Part shown: positions 1 through 8,712 of the stretch, in pieces
Position numbering within the stretch: the first letter of the stretch is position 1
Layout: every line of letters starts with the position of its first letter
DNA from: Kineosporia babensis
GTDB taxonomy: Bacteria > Actinomycetota > Actinomycetes > Actinomycetales > Kineosporiaceae
NCBI RefSeq assembly: GCF_021129305.1
Contig: NZ_JAJOMB010000001.1
Span: 434,001 to 498,000, forward strand
DNA length: 64,000 nucleotides
Direction of reading: 5' to 3'
Program-made: the position numbers and the translations under genes
Notes under the pieces: model-generated
Databases searched by the model: none
What the model saw: only the letters and a program-made list of their open reading frames with translations
Told to the model about the DNA's origin: nothing

Positions 1-1734
1 AAACCGGATCTGGATGCGGTGGCCCGGATGTCACCGTGCCTGGAGCGTCGCGGGCCGGATGCCAAGGGCACCTGGTCGCACGGCCCGGCCGCGTTCCTGC
101 ACCACCGGCTGAAGATCATCGATCTCTCGGCGGCGGGTACCCAGCCGATGGTGGACGAGGAGCTGCGGCTGGCCCTGGTGTTCAACGGCTGCATCTACAA
201 CCATCACGAGCTGCGCCGCGAACTCGAGGGCTACGGCTACCGTTTCCGCTCCGTCTCCGACACCGAGGTGATCCTCAAGGCGTACCACCGCTGGGGTACC
301 GCCTGTGTGGACCGGTTCCTGGGCATGTTCGCCTTCGTGCTGCACGAGCTCGACTCCGGCCGGCTGGTGATGGCCCGGGACCGGCTGGGAATCAAGCCGC
401 TCTACCTGAGCGAGACCCCGCAGCGCATCCGCTTCGCCTCCACCCTGCCCGCCCTCACCGCGGCCGGCGACGTGGACACCAGCATCGACAAGGTAGCCCT
501 GCACCACTACCTGTCCTGGCACTCGGTGGTTCCGGCGCCGCGCACCATCCTGAACGGCGTCCGCAAACTGCCGCCCGCCACCGTAAGGGTGGTCGAACCG
601 GACGGTTCCAGCACCGAAACCGTCTACTGGGATCCGCCGGCGAGTCGATCGTCCCTCATCGGTATCGGGGAATGGCGCGAACGCACCCTTGCCGCACTGG
701 ATCTGGCCGTGCAGCGCCGGATGGTCGCCGACGTGCCGGTGGGCGTACTGCTCTCCGGCGGGCTGGACTCCAGCCTGGTGGTGGCGCTGCTGGCCCGAGC
801 CGGGCAGCAGGATCTGGCCACGTTCAGCATCGGGTTCGACGCCGTCGGCGGGGAGCGCGGCGACGAGTTCGAGTACTCCGACCTGGTGGCCAAGGAGTTC
901 GGCACCGATCACCACAAGATCCCGATCCCGCCCGACCGGCTGGCCCGCGGGGTGGACGGCGCGGTGGCGGCGATGAGCGAGCCGATGGTCAGTCACGACT
1001 GCGTGGCGTTCTACCTTCTCTCCGAAGAGGTTTCCAAGAGCATCACCGTGGTGCAGTCCGGGCAGGGCGCCGACGAGGTGTTCGCCGGGTACGACTGGTA
1101 CCCGCCGCTGCGCGACGTCCCCCGTTCTGATGCTGTTTCTGCTTATTCCAAGGTCTTTTTCGATCGTCCGGACGCCACCGTGGCGCAGTTGCTCAACCCG
1201 GACTGGCTGGTCGAGGGCGATCCGAGCACCGCCTTCGTGGAGCAGCACTTCGCCGCACCGGGCGCCGAGACCACGCTGGACGCCGCGTTGCGGATCGACA
1301 GCCGGATCATGCTGGTGGACGATCCGGTCAAGCGGGTCGACAACATGACGATGGCGTGGGGCCTGGAGGCACGGGTACCGTTCCTCGATCACGAACTCGT
1401 CGAACTGGCCGCGTTGTGCCCGCCGGAACTCAAGCTGGCGCACGGGGGCAAGGGTGTGTTGAAGGAGGCGGCGCGCGGAGTGGTTCCGGACGCGGTGATC
1501 GATCGGACGAAGGGCTACTTCCCGGTTCCCGGGGTGCGGCATCTGGAGGGCGGCATTCTGGACCGGGTGCGGGACGCCCTGCTGGCGCCGGCGGCCCGGG
1601 ATCGCGGGCTGTTCCGGGACGAGGTGGTGCAGACGTTGCTGGCCGACCCGAACGCCTCGCGCACCACGATCGGTGCCAACGTGCTGTGGCAGCTCGGCCT
1701 GCTCGAACTGTGGCTCCAGCGGACGGGTCTGTGA
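1..1734 (+). CDS. N-acetylglutaminylglutamine amidotransferase (asparagine synthase family), 5' partial
   Basis: The reading frame is already open at base 1, so the true start and the N-terminal catalytic Cys of the class II glutaminase domain lie outside the window. What remains is the rest of the glutaminase domain (ERRGPDAKGTW, then FNGCIYNHHELR) and the asparagine-synthase domain, with the PP-loop SGGLDSS near codon 245 counted from base 19 and the conserved GLEARVPFLDHELVELA near codon 448. These enzymes move amide nitrogen from glutamine to an acyl-adenylate. The best family match I recall is the amidotransferase of the NAGGN osmoprotectant pathway, a class often found with a peptidase gene, as here. 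A plain AsnB or a peptide-modifying AsnB homologue is the alternative. A T-ending codon run at 1120-1167 stands out from its surroundings. Confidence 0.85.
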   Translation, partial: KPDLDAVARMSPCLERRGPDAKGTWSHGPAAFLHHRLKIIDLSAAGTQPMVDEELRLALVFNGCIYNHHELRRELEGYGYRFRSVSDTEVILKAYHRWGTACVDRFLGMFAFVLHELDSGRLVMARDRLGIKPLYLSETPQRIRFASTLPALTAAGDVDTSIDKVALHHYLSWHSVVPAPRTILNGVRKLPPATVRVVEPDGSSTETVYWDPPASRSSLIGIGEWRERTLAALDLAVQRRMVADVPVGVLLSGGLDSSLVVALLARAGQQDLATFSIGFDAVGGERGDEFEYSDLVAKEFGTDHHKIPIPPDRLARGVDGAVAAMSEPMVSHDCVAFYLLSEEVSKSITVVQSGQGADEVFAGYDWYPPLRDVPRSDAVSAYSKVFFDRPDATVAQLLNPDWLVEGDPSTAFVEQHFAAPGAETTLDAALRIDSRIMLVDDPVKRVDNMTMAWGLEARVPFLDHELVELAALCPPELKLAHGGKGVLKEAARGVVPDAVIDRTKGYFPVPGVRHLEGGILDRVRDALLAPAARDRGLFRDEVVQTLLADPNASRTTIGANVLWQLGLLELWLQRTGL

Positions 1735-3587
1735 ACGACCAGGGCCCCGGTGCCGCTTTCGAGGAGCAGTCGGCCGAGGCCGTACCGGAAGACGTCTACG
1801 GCAGCTGGTCGCCCACCCCCGACCCGGACGGCACTCGCGTCGCCTTCATCTCCGACCGGGGCGGTGCTCCGGCGATCTGGATCAAGGGCTCGGAGCCGCA
1901 GCCGGTCAGCTCAGGGATCACGCTGGCCCGGGTCACCTCGATCAGCTGGTCGCCCGACGGGGAGTGGCTGGCTTGCCTGGTGGCCGGGTCGGGCAGTTCC
2001 CGGGACGAGGTGTGGGTAGCCCGGCCGGACGGCTCGGGTCTGCGGTTGGTCGCCGGGGGTCCTGGCTCGACGGCGTGGCTGGCTGCCGGTACCCACCACG
2101 GATGGACGCCCGACGGGCGTCTGATGCTCACCGAGACTGTGGGGGTGGTCGCCTCCGCGGTGTTGATCTCCCCGGCGGACGGCACCCGCCAGGTAATCAT
2201 CTCCGGTGAACTGATCTCGCTTTTGGACGTAGCTGGTGGGCGAGCGCTGTTGCGTCGCGGCCCGCGCAGCTACCGCACGCTCTCGGTCTGCCTGCTGGAC
2301 GGTTCGGACGAGCAGTCTGTGGATACGTCGGTCTCCGGGGAACGCGGCGGGTTCGTCGACCACGGTGCGCTCTCCCCCGACGGCAAGTTCGTCTACGCCC
2401 GATCCGAGGCCGACCACGATCGCGCTGCACTGGTACGGATCGCGCTTGACGGTGGGGTAGAGCTCCTGGCCCGCCGGGAAGAAGCTGAACTGCAGTACTT
2501 CACGCTGGCCGCAGACGGAGCTTCGGCGGTACTGCTGTGGAATGAGTACGGCGGCACCAATGCGGTAAGCCTGCTCAACCTGGAGTCGCTACGCGAGGAC
2601 GAGATCGGCCCGCTCCCCCGCGACGTGGTGGACGACTGCCAGGTGTTCGCCGGGGGTAAGTCGCTGCTGCTCACGGCGGAGGACTGGTCCGACCCCAAGG
2701 GAGCTTGGACCATCGACCTCACCTCCGGCATGACGCTGCCTCTGACCAGCCGCGCCGACGGTGAACTGCGCGGCTCACGGGGGTCCAGCTACGCCACCGT
2801 AGACGCGGCCGACCTGACCCGGCCGGTCCTGCGGCGCTTTCCTGGACTGGACGGCCGGGAGATCAACGGCTGGCTGTACCGGCCGGACTCCCCCGCTCCC
2901 TGGCCGACCATGATCCATCTGCACGGCGGGCCGGAATCGCAGGAACGCCCGGTGTACAACTCGCTGTTCCAGTCGCTGGTCGCGGCCGGGATCGCGGTGT
3001 TCGCCCCGAACGTGCGCGGCTCCTCAGGTTTCGGCCGCGCCTACGAGACCGCCGACGACGTCGAGCTCCGGCTCGGGTCGATCCAGGATGTCTACGCGGC
3101 CACGGAACACCTTCTGGGAACGGGCATCTCGATCCCCGGCCGGATCGGTCTGATGGGGCGCTCGTACGGCGGTTACCTGACCCTGGCCGGGCTGACCACC
3201 TACCCGGAGAGGTTCGCGGTCGGCATCGATGTCTGCGGAATGGCCAGCCTGGAGACGTTCTACCAGCACACCGAGCCGTGGATCGCGGCCGCTGCGGTGT
3301 CCAAGTACGGTGATCCGGCCAAGGACGCCGAACTGCTGCGCGAGTTCTCCCCGATCCACCGCATCGACCGGCTGAGCGCACCGCTGCTGGTGGTGCACGG
3401 CGCCGACGACACGAACGTGCCGGTGGAGGAGGCCGAGCAGGTGGTGGCGGCGCTGGCCGAGCGCGGGGTGCCGCATCGCTACCTGCGGTTCGCCGGTGAG
3501 GGGCACGACCTGCTCGACACCGCGAACCGGGTCGAGTTCGTGCGCAGCGCGGTGGAGTGGGTCGAGCAGCATCTCGGCCACGTTTGA
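1731..3587 (+). CDS. S9 family peptidase (acylaminoacyl/dipeptidyl peptidase-like)
   Basis: This 618-residue protein has an N-terminal beta-propeller with WSPDG- and LSPDG-type repeats, followed by a C-terminal alpha/beta-hydrolase peptidase domain. The catalytic triad is readable: Ser478 in GRSYGG, Asp559 in HGADD and His592 in GEGHD. It starts with a GTG inside the stop of the upstream amidotransferase (GTGA overlap at 1731-1734), which indicates translational coupling. No signal peptide is visible, so it is probably cytoplasmic. S9 enzymes cut short peptides or remove acylated N-terminal residues. Beside an NAGGN-type amidotransferase, a role in turnover of that acetylated dipeptide is plausible, but this is inference. 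Confidence 0.9.
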   Translation: MNDQGPGAAFEEQSAEAVPEDVYGSWSPTPDPDGTRVAFISDRGGAPAIWIKGSEPQPVSSGITLARVTSISWSPDGEWLACLVAGSGSSRDEVWVARPDGSGLRLVAGGPGSTAWLAAGTHHGWTPDGRLMLTETVGVVASAVLISPADGTRQVIISGELISLLDVAGGRALLRRGPRSYRTLSVCLLDGSDEQSVDTSVSGERGGFVDHGALSPDGKFVYARSEADHDRAALVRIALDGGVELLARREEAELQYFTLAADGASAVLLWNEYGGTNAVSLLNLESLREDEIGPLPRDVVDDCQVFAGGKSLLLTAEDWSDPKGAWTIDLTSGMTLPLTSRADGELRGSRGSSYATVDAADLTRPVLRRFPGLDGREINGWLYRPDSPAPWPTMIHLHGGPESQERPVYNSLFQSLVAAGIAVFAPNVRGSSGFGRAYETADDVELRLGSIQDVYAATEHLLGTGISIPGRIGLMGRSYGGYLTLAGLTTYPERFAVGIDVCGMASLETFYQHTEPWIAAAAVSKYGDPAKDAELLREFSPIHRIDRLSAPLLVVHGADDTNVPVEEAEQVVAALAERGVPHRYLRFAGEGHDLLDTANRVEFVRSAVEWVEQHLGHV

Positions 3588-3638
3588 GGGCCTTCCGCCC
3601 TGGCGACACCCTCACCCGTTTGGGTTAGCCTCGTGAGT

Positions 3639-3772
3639 GAAGGGGAGTAACTCCGCCGGTCCACGCCAGCGCTGGACCGGTGCGGATGGTCGCCATCACG
3701 GCTTCCTGCACCGATCGCGGGCAGCACGGTCATCCACCGTCGGACACCTCTGCGGCGGCGAGCCAGACCTTC
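3639..3772 (+). promoter_or_regulatory. Candidate yybP-ykoY (Mn2+-sensing) riboswitch
   Basis: The leader of the cation exchanger holds the hallmark GGGGAGTA (3642-3649). It is followed by a strong P2-type hairpin: CCGGTCCA at 3656-3663 pairs with TGGACCGG at 3673-3680, extended by TCCGC/GCGGA. Next come CGCCATCACGG (3691-3701) and the terminal GCGAGCCAGACCTTCGG. GAAGG (3639-3643) can pair with CCTTC (3768-3772) to close P1. These elements sit in the order of the manganese riboswitch as I remember its actinobacterial form. A hairpin CGGTCG/CGACCG (3829-3834 with 3840-3845) touches the ribosome binding site of the downstream gene, which suggests translational control. Assigned by eye, without a covariance model. 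Confidence 0.65.
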
Positions 3773-3860
3773 GGCCAGTACCTCCGTTTGCCGGCCGGGT
3801 CGCTACCCTCAGCTTCGTCCAGGCGCTCCGGTCGAAAACCGACCGAGGGAGCCGTTTGTC

Positions 3861-5075
3861 GTGCCTACGCGTTTGATGTTTCGTTCCATCGGGCTGTGCA
3901 CCCTGCTGGCCCTGCCGGCGATCGTCACCCGGCTGTCCGGTTCCCATCCGGAGCCGGTGCTGTCGATGATCATTTACGGTGTGGCTGTTTTCGCAGCGTC
4001 GTTCCTGCTCGCCTGGGCCGCCGAGGCCGCTCAGGTAGACATCTCCGGCGGCCTGGCGATCGCCATCCTGGCCCTGATCGCGGTGCTGCCGGAGTACGCC
4101 GTCGACCTCTACTACGCCTATACCGCGGGCAGTAATCCCGAGTACGTGCAGTACGCCGCGGCCAACATGACCGGCTCCAACCGGCTGCTGCTGGGGCTGG
4201 GCTGGCCGGTTGTGGTGCTGGTCGGGCTCTGGGCTCTGCGGCGCCGGGCCTTGTCCTCGAACCGCCCGGCCTTGCCGCGGAACCGCCGGGTTTTGTCGCT
4301 GAACCAGGGCAACCGTCTGGAACTGGGGTTTCTGCTGATCGCCGGGATCTTCGCCTTCGTGATGCCGCTGACCGGGCAGATCCACCTGTGGATGGGCGTG
4401 ATCCTGTTCGCCTGGTTCGGCTGCTACGCCTACCGGCTCAGCCGGGGCGCGGTCGAGGAACCGCACCTGCAGGGCACCTCCGCCGCGATCGGGGCGCTGC
4501 CCCGGCGCCGGCGGCGCTGGACCTTGTTCGGGCTGTTCGCCTTCGCCGCCTTCATCGTGCTGCTGGCGGCCGAACCCTTCGCGCACAGCCTGGTGAACGC
4601 CGGGGCCGACCTCGGCATCGACGAGTTCCTGCTGGTGCAGTGGGTGGCGCCGCTGGCCTCCGAGGCGCCCGAGTTCATCATCGCGATCATGTTCGCCTGG
4701 CGAGGCAATGCCGGAGCGGCCCTGGCCACGCTGATCTCCTCGAAGGTCAACCAATGGACGCTTCTGGTCGGGTCGCTGCCGATCGCCTACCTGGCCGGTG
4801 GTGGCGGGGCGGCGTTGCAGCTGGACCACCGGCAGACCGAGGAGATGCTGCTGACCGCCACCCAGACGATGATGGGCGTGGCCCTGATCATCGGGCTGAA
4901 GTTCCACCACTGGTCCGCCTGGATCCTGTTGCTGCTGTTCATGGTCCAGTTCCCGGTGACCAGTACCGAGGGCCGGCTGATCCTGTCCGCGGTCTACGCC
5001 GTGATCGCGGTGGTCGTCTTCGCCTGGCACCGGAAACACATCCTGCCCACCTTGAAAGCTCCCTTCGCTAGGTGA
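3861..5075 (+). CDS. Sodium/calcium exchanger family (CaCA) membrane antiporter
   Basis: A 404-residue polytopic membrane protein with two alpha-repeat motifs typical of CaCA antiporters: one around GGLAIAILALIAVLPEYAVD and a second around VAPLASEAPEFIIAIMFAW, each carrying the Pro-Glu ion-site signature. Family members exchange Ca2+ or other divalent cations for Na+ or H+. The GTG at 3861 is preceded by GAGGGAG (3845-3851). A Met five codons later is the other option. The candidate Mn2+ riboswitch upstream suggests that this homologue exports Mn2+ or protects against divalent cations (inference). The last 8 bp overlap the end of the convergent response-regulator gene. Confidence 0.88.
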   Translation: MPTRLMFRSIGLCTLLALPAIVTRLSGSHPEPVLSMIIYGVAVFAASFLLAWAAEAAQVDISGGLAIAILALIAVLPEYAVDLYYAYTAGSNPEYVQYAAANMTGSNRLLLGLGWPVVVLVGLWALRRRALSSNRPALPRNRRVLSLNQGNRLELGFLLIAGIFAFVMPLTGQIHLWMGVILFAWFGCYAYRLSRGAVEEPHLQGTSAAIGALPRRRRRWTLFGLFAFAAFIVLLAAEPFAHSLVNAGADLGIDEFLLVQWVAPLASEAPEFIIAIMFAWRGNAGAALATLISSKVNQWTLLVGSLPIAYLAGGGGAALQLDHRQTEEMLLTATQTMMGVALIIGLKFHHWSAWILLLLFMVQFPVTSTEGRLILSAVYAVIAVVVFAWHRKHILPTLKAPFAR

Positions 5076-5712
5076 GGTTCTCCCGGGCCCAGAGCGCGGC
5101 CGAGGTCCGGTCCTGCACCCCGATCCGGCGGAACACGTTTCCCAGGTGCACTTTTACTGTGCGCTCGCTGATCCCGAGAGCCCGGCCGACCTGCTTGTTG
5201 GCCATCCCCTTGGCCACCAGCCGCAGCACGTCCAGCTCGCGGGGCGACAACGGTGGCAGCTGCGGCTTCGGGCCGACCGCGCCCTCGGTCAGCAACGTCC
5301 GCGCCACCCGGGGGTCGAGCGGCGACCCCTGCTTGGCCGCAGCCAGTACCCCCGCCACCACGTCCTGCGGGTCGGAATCCTTGAGCAGGTATCCGATTGC
5401 CCCGGCCGCGAGCGCATCCCGCACCCGGTCGCGGTCGGAGAAAGAAGTAAGGACGAGCACCTGGGTCTGCGGTCTCAGGGCCAGCAGTTCGCGGGTTGCG
5501 GTGATTCCGTCGACACCGGGCATCGACAGGTCCATCAGCACCACGTCCGGCTCCGCGTTCTGGGTGAGCTCGATCGCCTGCCCACCGTCGGCGGCCTCAC
5601 CGACCACGGCGATCTGCGGGTGCGCATCGAGCAGCGCGGCCAGGCCGGCCCGCACCAGGGCGTGGTCGTCGGCGAGCAGAACACGCACCGGATAGCGGAT
5701 CTCATGGTTCAT
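5068..5712 (-). CDS. NarL/LuxR-family response regulator
   Basis: This 214-residue protein has a receiver domain (LLADDHALVRAG, phosphoacceptor Asp61 in VLMDLSMPG) and a C-terminal LuxR-type HTH (LSPRELDVLRLVAKGMANKQ, then ISERTVKVHL). The ATG at 5712 overlaps the stop of the kinase gene (ATGA at 5709-5712), so the pair is translationally coupled and almost certainly cognate. A start 21 bases upstream is possible but has no better support. The regulon is unknown. The exported repeat protein in the same transcription unit is a natural candidate target. Confidence 0.92.
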   Translation of the reverse strand: MNHEIRYPVRVLLADDHALVRAGLAALLDAHPQIAVVGEAADGGQAIELTQNAEPDVVLMDLSMPGVDGITATRELLALRPQTQVLVLTSFSDRDRVRDALAAGAIGYLLKDSDPQDVVAGVLAAAKQGSPLDPRVARTLLTEGAVGPKPQLPPLSPRELDVLRLVAKGMANKQVGRALGISERTVKVHLGNVFRRIGVQDRTSAALWARENLT

Positions 5713-7169
5713 TCGGGCAACTCCAGCCGCCATCGGGTTCCTGCGCCGGGGGCCGTGCTCACCAGCAGTTCCGCCCCGGCGGCAGAGGTCTGGTCGGCGA
5801 TCAGCCGCAGGCCGAAGTGGCCCTGCGCCGGGTCTGCCAGGACTGCGTCGAGGTCGAAGCCGACGCCGTCATCGATCACTTCCAGCACCGCACCGCGCAG
5901 CGTGACCTGAACGCTCTCGGCATCAGCATGCTTCATGGTGTTGCGCAGGCATTCCTGAGCCACCCGGAACACCAGCTCCTGAAGCTGCTGCCCCAGCTCC
6001 ACCTCGTCCGGAACCTGCACTTGCACCGCAACCCCCTGGGCCCGCAGCGGCGCGGTCAGGTCGGTCAGCGCGGCCTTGAGCCCGGCCTCGCGCAGTGAGG
6101 GCGGGTAGATGTCGACCAGCAGCGAGCGCAGCCCGCCGATGCTGGAACGCACCGAGCTCGCGGCCAGATCCAGCTGCCGGGCGGTGGCCTGGTCGTTCGC
6201 CGCCCGGGCCCGGTCCGCCGCCCCCGCCACCAGGAAGGCGCTGCCGACCAGTTCCTGCACCGCGCCGTCGTGCAGGGTGGCCGCGATCCGCCGGCGCTCG
6301 TCGTCGGAGGACTGCACCGCCCGGGCCAGGTACGCCTCCCGCTCGTCCTGCGAGCGCCGCACCCGGGCGACCAGCGCCCAGGTCAGCGGGGCCTGGGCGA
6401 TCAGCAGGAGCAGCAGACTGGTCAGGGTGATCCCGCCGAAACCCCGCCACAGCTGGCTGGTTCGTGCGGTGACCGCGTCGTAGGCGGAGTAGGTCTCGAA
6501 CAGCAGGGTGCGCCCGTCGGGTGACCAGACCGGACGGTAGACCTCCAGCAGCTTGCGATTCTGGCTGCGCTCGAACCGGTTCTCGGGGGCGTCCAGCTCG
6601 CTGATCTCGGCCTTGGTGACCGGGCTCTTCAGCGCCTCGAGCTCTTCCTCGTCCAGCGGGAAGCGGTCGCCGATCAGCTGGGGCTCGTCGGCGTAGATGA
6701 TCGTGCCGTCCGGGGCCCAGAGCTTGACCCGGATGATCGCCTCGCTCAGCAGGCGCTCGCGCACGGTGGTGTCCAGCCGTTCCAGCGCTGCGGTCCGGGT
6801 GGGCTCGTCGGTGGAGAACAGGTCGTCGCTGATCGCGGGCTGCATCACCGATTCCCCGAGCACATCGGTGATCGCCAGCGCATCGTTCACCGCCTCGCGC
6901 TCGGCGGCCCGGCGGGCGGTGACCGCGCTGGCGGCGGCGACCCCGACGAACACCAGCAGGGCAAGCACGACCACACCGCCGACCAGCCGACCCCAACGCA
7001 GCGGCTGATCAGCGGTGCGGGCCGCTCCCCCTGACGCAATGCTGACCCAGGCCGGGCTCGAGCCCTCACCCGGCGCAGCTCCTTCGGGCTCGGTGCTGAG
7101 CTCGGCGGTCGGCTCCTGCCCATCCGTGGCCAGCGGCACGGTCTGCGCGTCAGCCTCTTCGGAGCTCAT
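5709..7169 (-). CDS. Two-component sensor histidine kinase (HisKA_3 type)
   Basis: A 486-residue membrane kinase. It has an acidic cytoplasmic N-terminus of about 60 residues, a first membrane helix at about 61-85, an extracytoplasmic sensor region (about 86-245, with WAPDGTIIYADEP, resembling a single-Cache fold), and a second helix at about 246-268. The HisKA_3 domain carries the phosphorylated His300 in TLHDGAVQ. The ATPase domain has NTMKHADAE (N box), DDGVGFD (G1) and GHFGLRLI (G2). Upstream of the ATG lies GAAGGAGAA. The gene is 23 bp downstream of the exported repeat protein, so three genes probably form one operon. Confidence 0.92.
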   Translation of the reverse strand: MSSEEADAQTVPLATDGQEPTAELSTEPEGAAPGEGSSPAWVSIASGGAARTADQPLRWGRLVGGVVVLALLVFVGVAAASAVTARRAAEREAVNDALAITDVLGESVMQPAISDDLFSTDEPTRTAALERLDTTVRERLLSEAIIRVKLWAPDGTIIYADEPQLIGDRFPLDEEELEALKSPVTKAEISELDAPENRFERSQNRKLLEVYRPVWSPDGRTLLFETYSAYDAVTARTSQLWRGFGGITLTSLLLLLIAQAPLTWALVARVRRSQDEREAYLARAVQSSDDERRRIAATLHDGAVQELVGSAFLVAGAADRARAANDQATARQLDLAASSVRSSIGGLRSLLVDIYPPSLREAGLKAALTDLTAPLRAQGVAVQVQVPDEVELGQQLQELVFRVAQECLRNTMKHADAESVQVTLRGAVLEVIDDGVGFDLDAVLADPAQGHFGLRLIADQTSAAGAELLVSTAPGAGTRWRLELPE

Positions 7170-7192
7170 GCCGCCCGTTCTCCTTCACCACT

Positions 7193-7735
7193 TCACCGCT
7201 CAACCCTGCTCTTGTCGTCTCCACCCTTGTCGTCCCCACCGCGACCGCGGTGGTGGCCACCATCGTCCTCATGCTTGTCATCGCCACCGCGCCCTCGGTG
7301 ATCAGCGCTGTCGTCCCCACCGTGGTGACCGCTGTCGTCCCTGCTTGAACCGCTGTGGCGCCCGCTGTCGTCCGCACGTTTGTCGTCCCCGCTCCGACCG
7401 CTGTGGTCCTTACCCCGGCCACGGTCGTCCGTACCTTTCTCGTCCGAGCCCCGCCCCCGCCGTCCGTGGTCGTCGGTCGCATGGTGGGTAGAGCTGGCCG
7501 AGCTGCTGGGCATGTCGTCGGCTCCCCGGCCACCGTGCCGCCGTCCGTGGTCGTCAACAGTGGCCGAGGGGCTCGAGGTGGCGGTGCTACGCGGGTTGCT
7601 CAGGCTGTCCACCAACTGCACGTTGCTCTGGTCCACCGGGCGCTGGGCGCTCAGCGACGGGTTGGCCGCCAGCCCCAGCGCCGCCGGCAGGATCGCCGCC
7701 GCGGCCGCTCCGCTGATGATCAACGCCTTCTTCAT
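7193..7735 (-). CDS. Exported Asp/His/Gly/Arg-rich repeat protein
   Basis: This 180-residue protein begins MKKALIISGAAAAAILPAAL, a Sec-type signal peptide likely cut after the LAANPSLSA region. An ideal AGGAGG ribosome site decides the start at 7735. From about residue 55 on it is low-complexity, built of irregular units such as DDHGRRG, GRGGDDK and GHHGGDD. It has very high Asp, Gly, His, Arg and Ser, no Cys and no recognisable fold. The alternating Asp and His clusters look suited to metal or polyanion binding (inference). It precedes a two-component system on the same strand with a 23 bp gap, so it may be a ligand-buffering partner or a product of that system. I do not recognise a family. 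Confidence 0.75.
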   Translation of the reverse strand: MKKALIISGAAAAAILPAALGLAANPSLSAQRPVDQSNVQLVDSLSNPRSTATSSPSATVDDHGRRHGGRGADDMPSSSASSTHHATDDHGRRGRGSDEKGTDDRGRGKDHSGRSGDDKRADDSGRHSGSSRDDSGHHGGDDSADHRGRGGDDKHEDDGGHHRGRGGDDKGGDDKSRVER

Positions 7736-7847
7736 CTCGTCCTCCTGGGTAGCCGGCATTTCGCGTACTACCCATTGGCGGTGACCGCGGGTTCGGACCG
7801 CCATGAGACAGAGGTACTAGGACCATTCCGACCTGCGAAGACGCGGA

Positions 7848-8405
7848 TCAGCCCATGGTCTTCTGGCCGTCGATCGACTCGCGGATGATGTCGGCGTGCC
7901 CGGAGTGCTGGGCGATCTCGCCGATCAGGTGCAGCAGAACCCGGCGCGCCGACCAGGTGGCGCCGGCGGGGAACCACGGGGCCTCGGGCAGCGGATGAGA
8001 CGCATCAAGGCTGGGCAGCGCCCGCACGATCTCCTCGGTGCGCGTGGCCACCTGCTCCCATTCGGCCAGGACGCTCTCCAGCGTCTCTTCGCCGATCAGC
8101 TTCCAGCCGTCCACCCAGAAGGCGGGGTCGTTCTCCCAGCCCTCGGGAAGGGCCACGGCGACCGGCCCCTCCACGATGAAGCGCGCCCACTGCGCCTCGG
8201 TCTCCCTCAGGTGCTTGGCCAGACCGGCCAGGGTGAGCTGGCTGGCGGTCGGCCGGGAGCCGGTCTGCTCGGCGCTGAGGTTCTGCAGGGTGAAGCGGAA
8301 GAAGTGGCGCCGCTCGGCCAGGGTCTCAAGCAACTCGATGGCTTCCTGACCGGCCCCCGCCGGAGCCTGACCAACGTCCTGAATGCTGCCCTGAGTGATC
8401 GACAT
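7848..8405 (-). CDS. DinB superfamily (DUF664-like) protein
   Basis: A 185-residue all-alpha protein of the DinB/YfiT fold. The three expected metal-site histidines can be read in GLAKHLRETE and in HLIGEIAQHSGHADIIRE. Actinobacterial members of this group include mycothiol- or bacillithiol-dependent S-transferases and isomerases that act in detoxification; which reaction this one performs cannot be told. The ATG at 8405 follows a GAAGGAGACCGAG ribosome site. The gene lies 112 bp upstream of the exported repeat protein on the same strand but probably has its own promoter. Confidence 0.85.
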   Translation of the reverse strand: MSITQGSIQDVGQAPAGAGQEAIELLETLAERRHFFRFTLQNLSAEQTGSRPTASQLTLAGLAKHLRETEAQWARFIVEGPVAVALPEGWENDPAFWVDGWKLIGEETLESVLAEWEQVATRTEEIVRALPSLDASHPLPEAPWFPAGATWSARRVLLHLIGEIAQHSGHADIIRESIDGQKTMG

Positions 8406-8712
8406 CTCGGTCTCCTTCTCGGTCGTGGCCGGCCCGTGTTTTCGGGCGGCTGGAAGAACCGTAGAGAGGCTTTAGGTCATTTTCCTTCCGCTTGAGGCCC
8501 GCAACGCCCAGAAATTCGGCCCGATCGGCCACTCGCAGCCGATCATCACTCACTGTGAGTAAAGCGGGCTGGACCGGGCCGCTGTCTGGAGTAACCTGGA
8601 TCTCGTCGGCGGCATAACCGCCATGATCGTCACGTTGTGGTAAGGGCGCGAGGCACGACGCGGTACCCCGCATCCACCACGCAGAGCACTACGTTCAGGA
8701 TCGTTGTTTCCC
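8406..8712. other. Divergent intergenic region with an ACTCAC-T-GTGAGT palindrome
   Basis: About 300 bp between the DinB-like gene (minus) and the small unknown gene (plus), so promoters for both should be here. The one clear element is the 13-bp palindrome ACTCACTGTGAGT at 8548-8560. A related everted pair, GTGAGT and ACTCAC, is found at 11178-11197. No RNA gene was recognised. Confidence 0.4.

Noticed and set aside
31-1542. Long open frame on the minus strand opposite the amidotransferase
   Set aside because: A mirror frame produced by GC-rich third positions; no domain and wrong codon pattern.
7193-7735. Exported Asp/His protein considered as an antisense shadow, since several frames are open here
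   Set aside because: Strong AGGAGG site, a clean signal peptide and operon spacing to the kinase favour this strand and frame.
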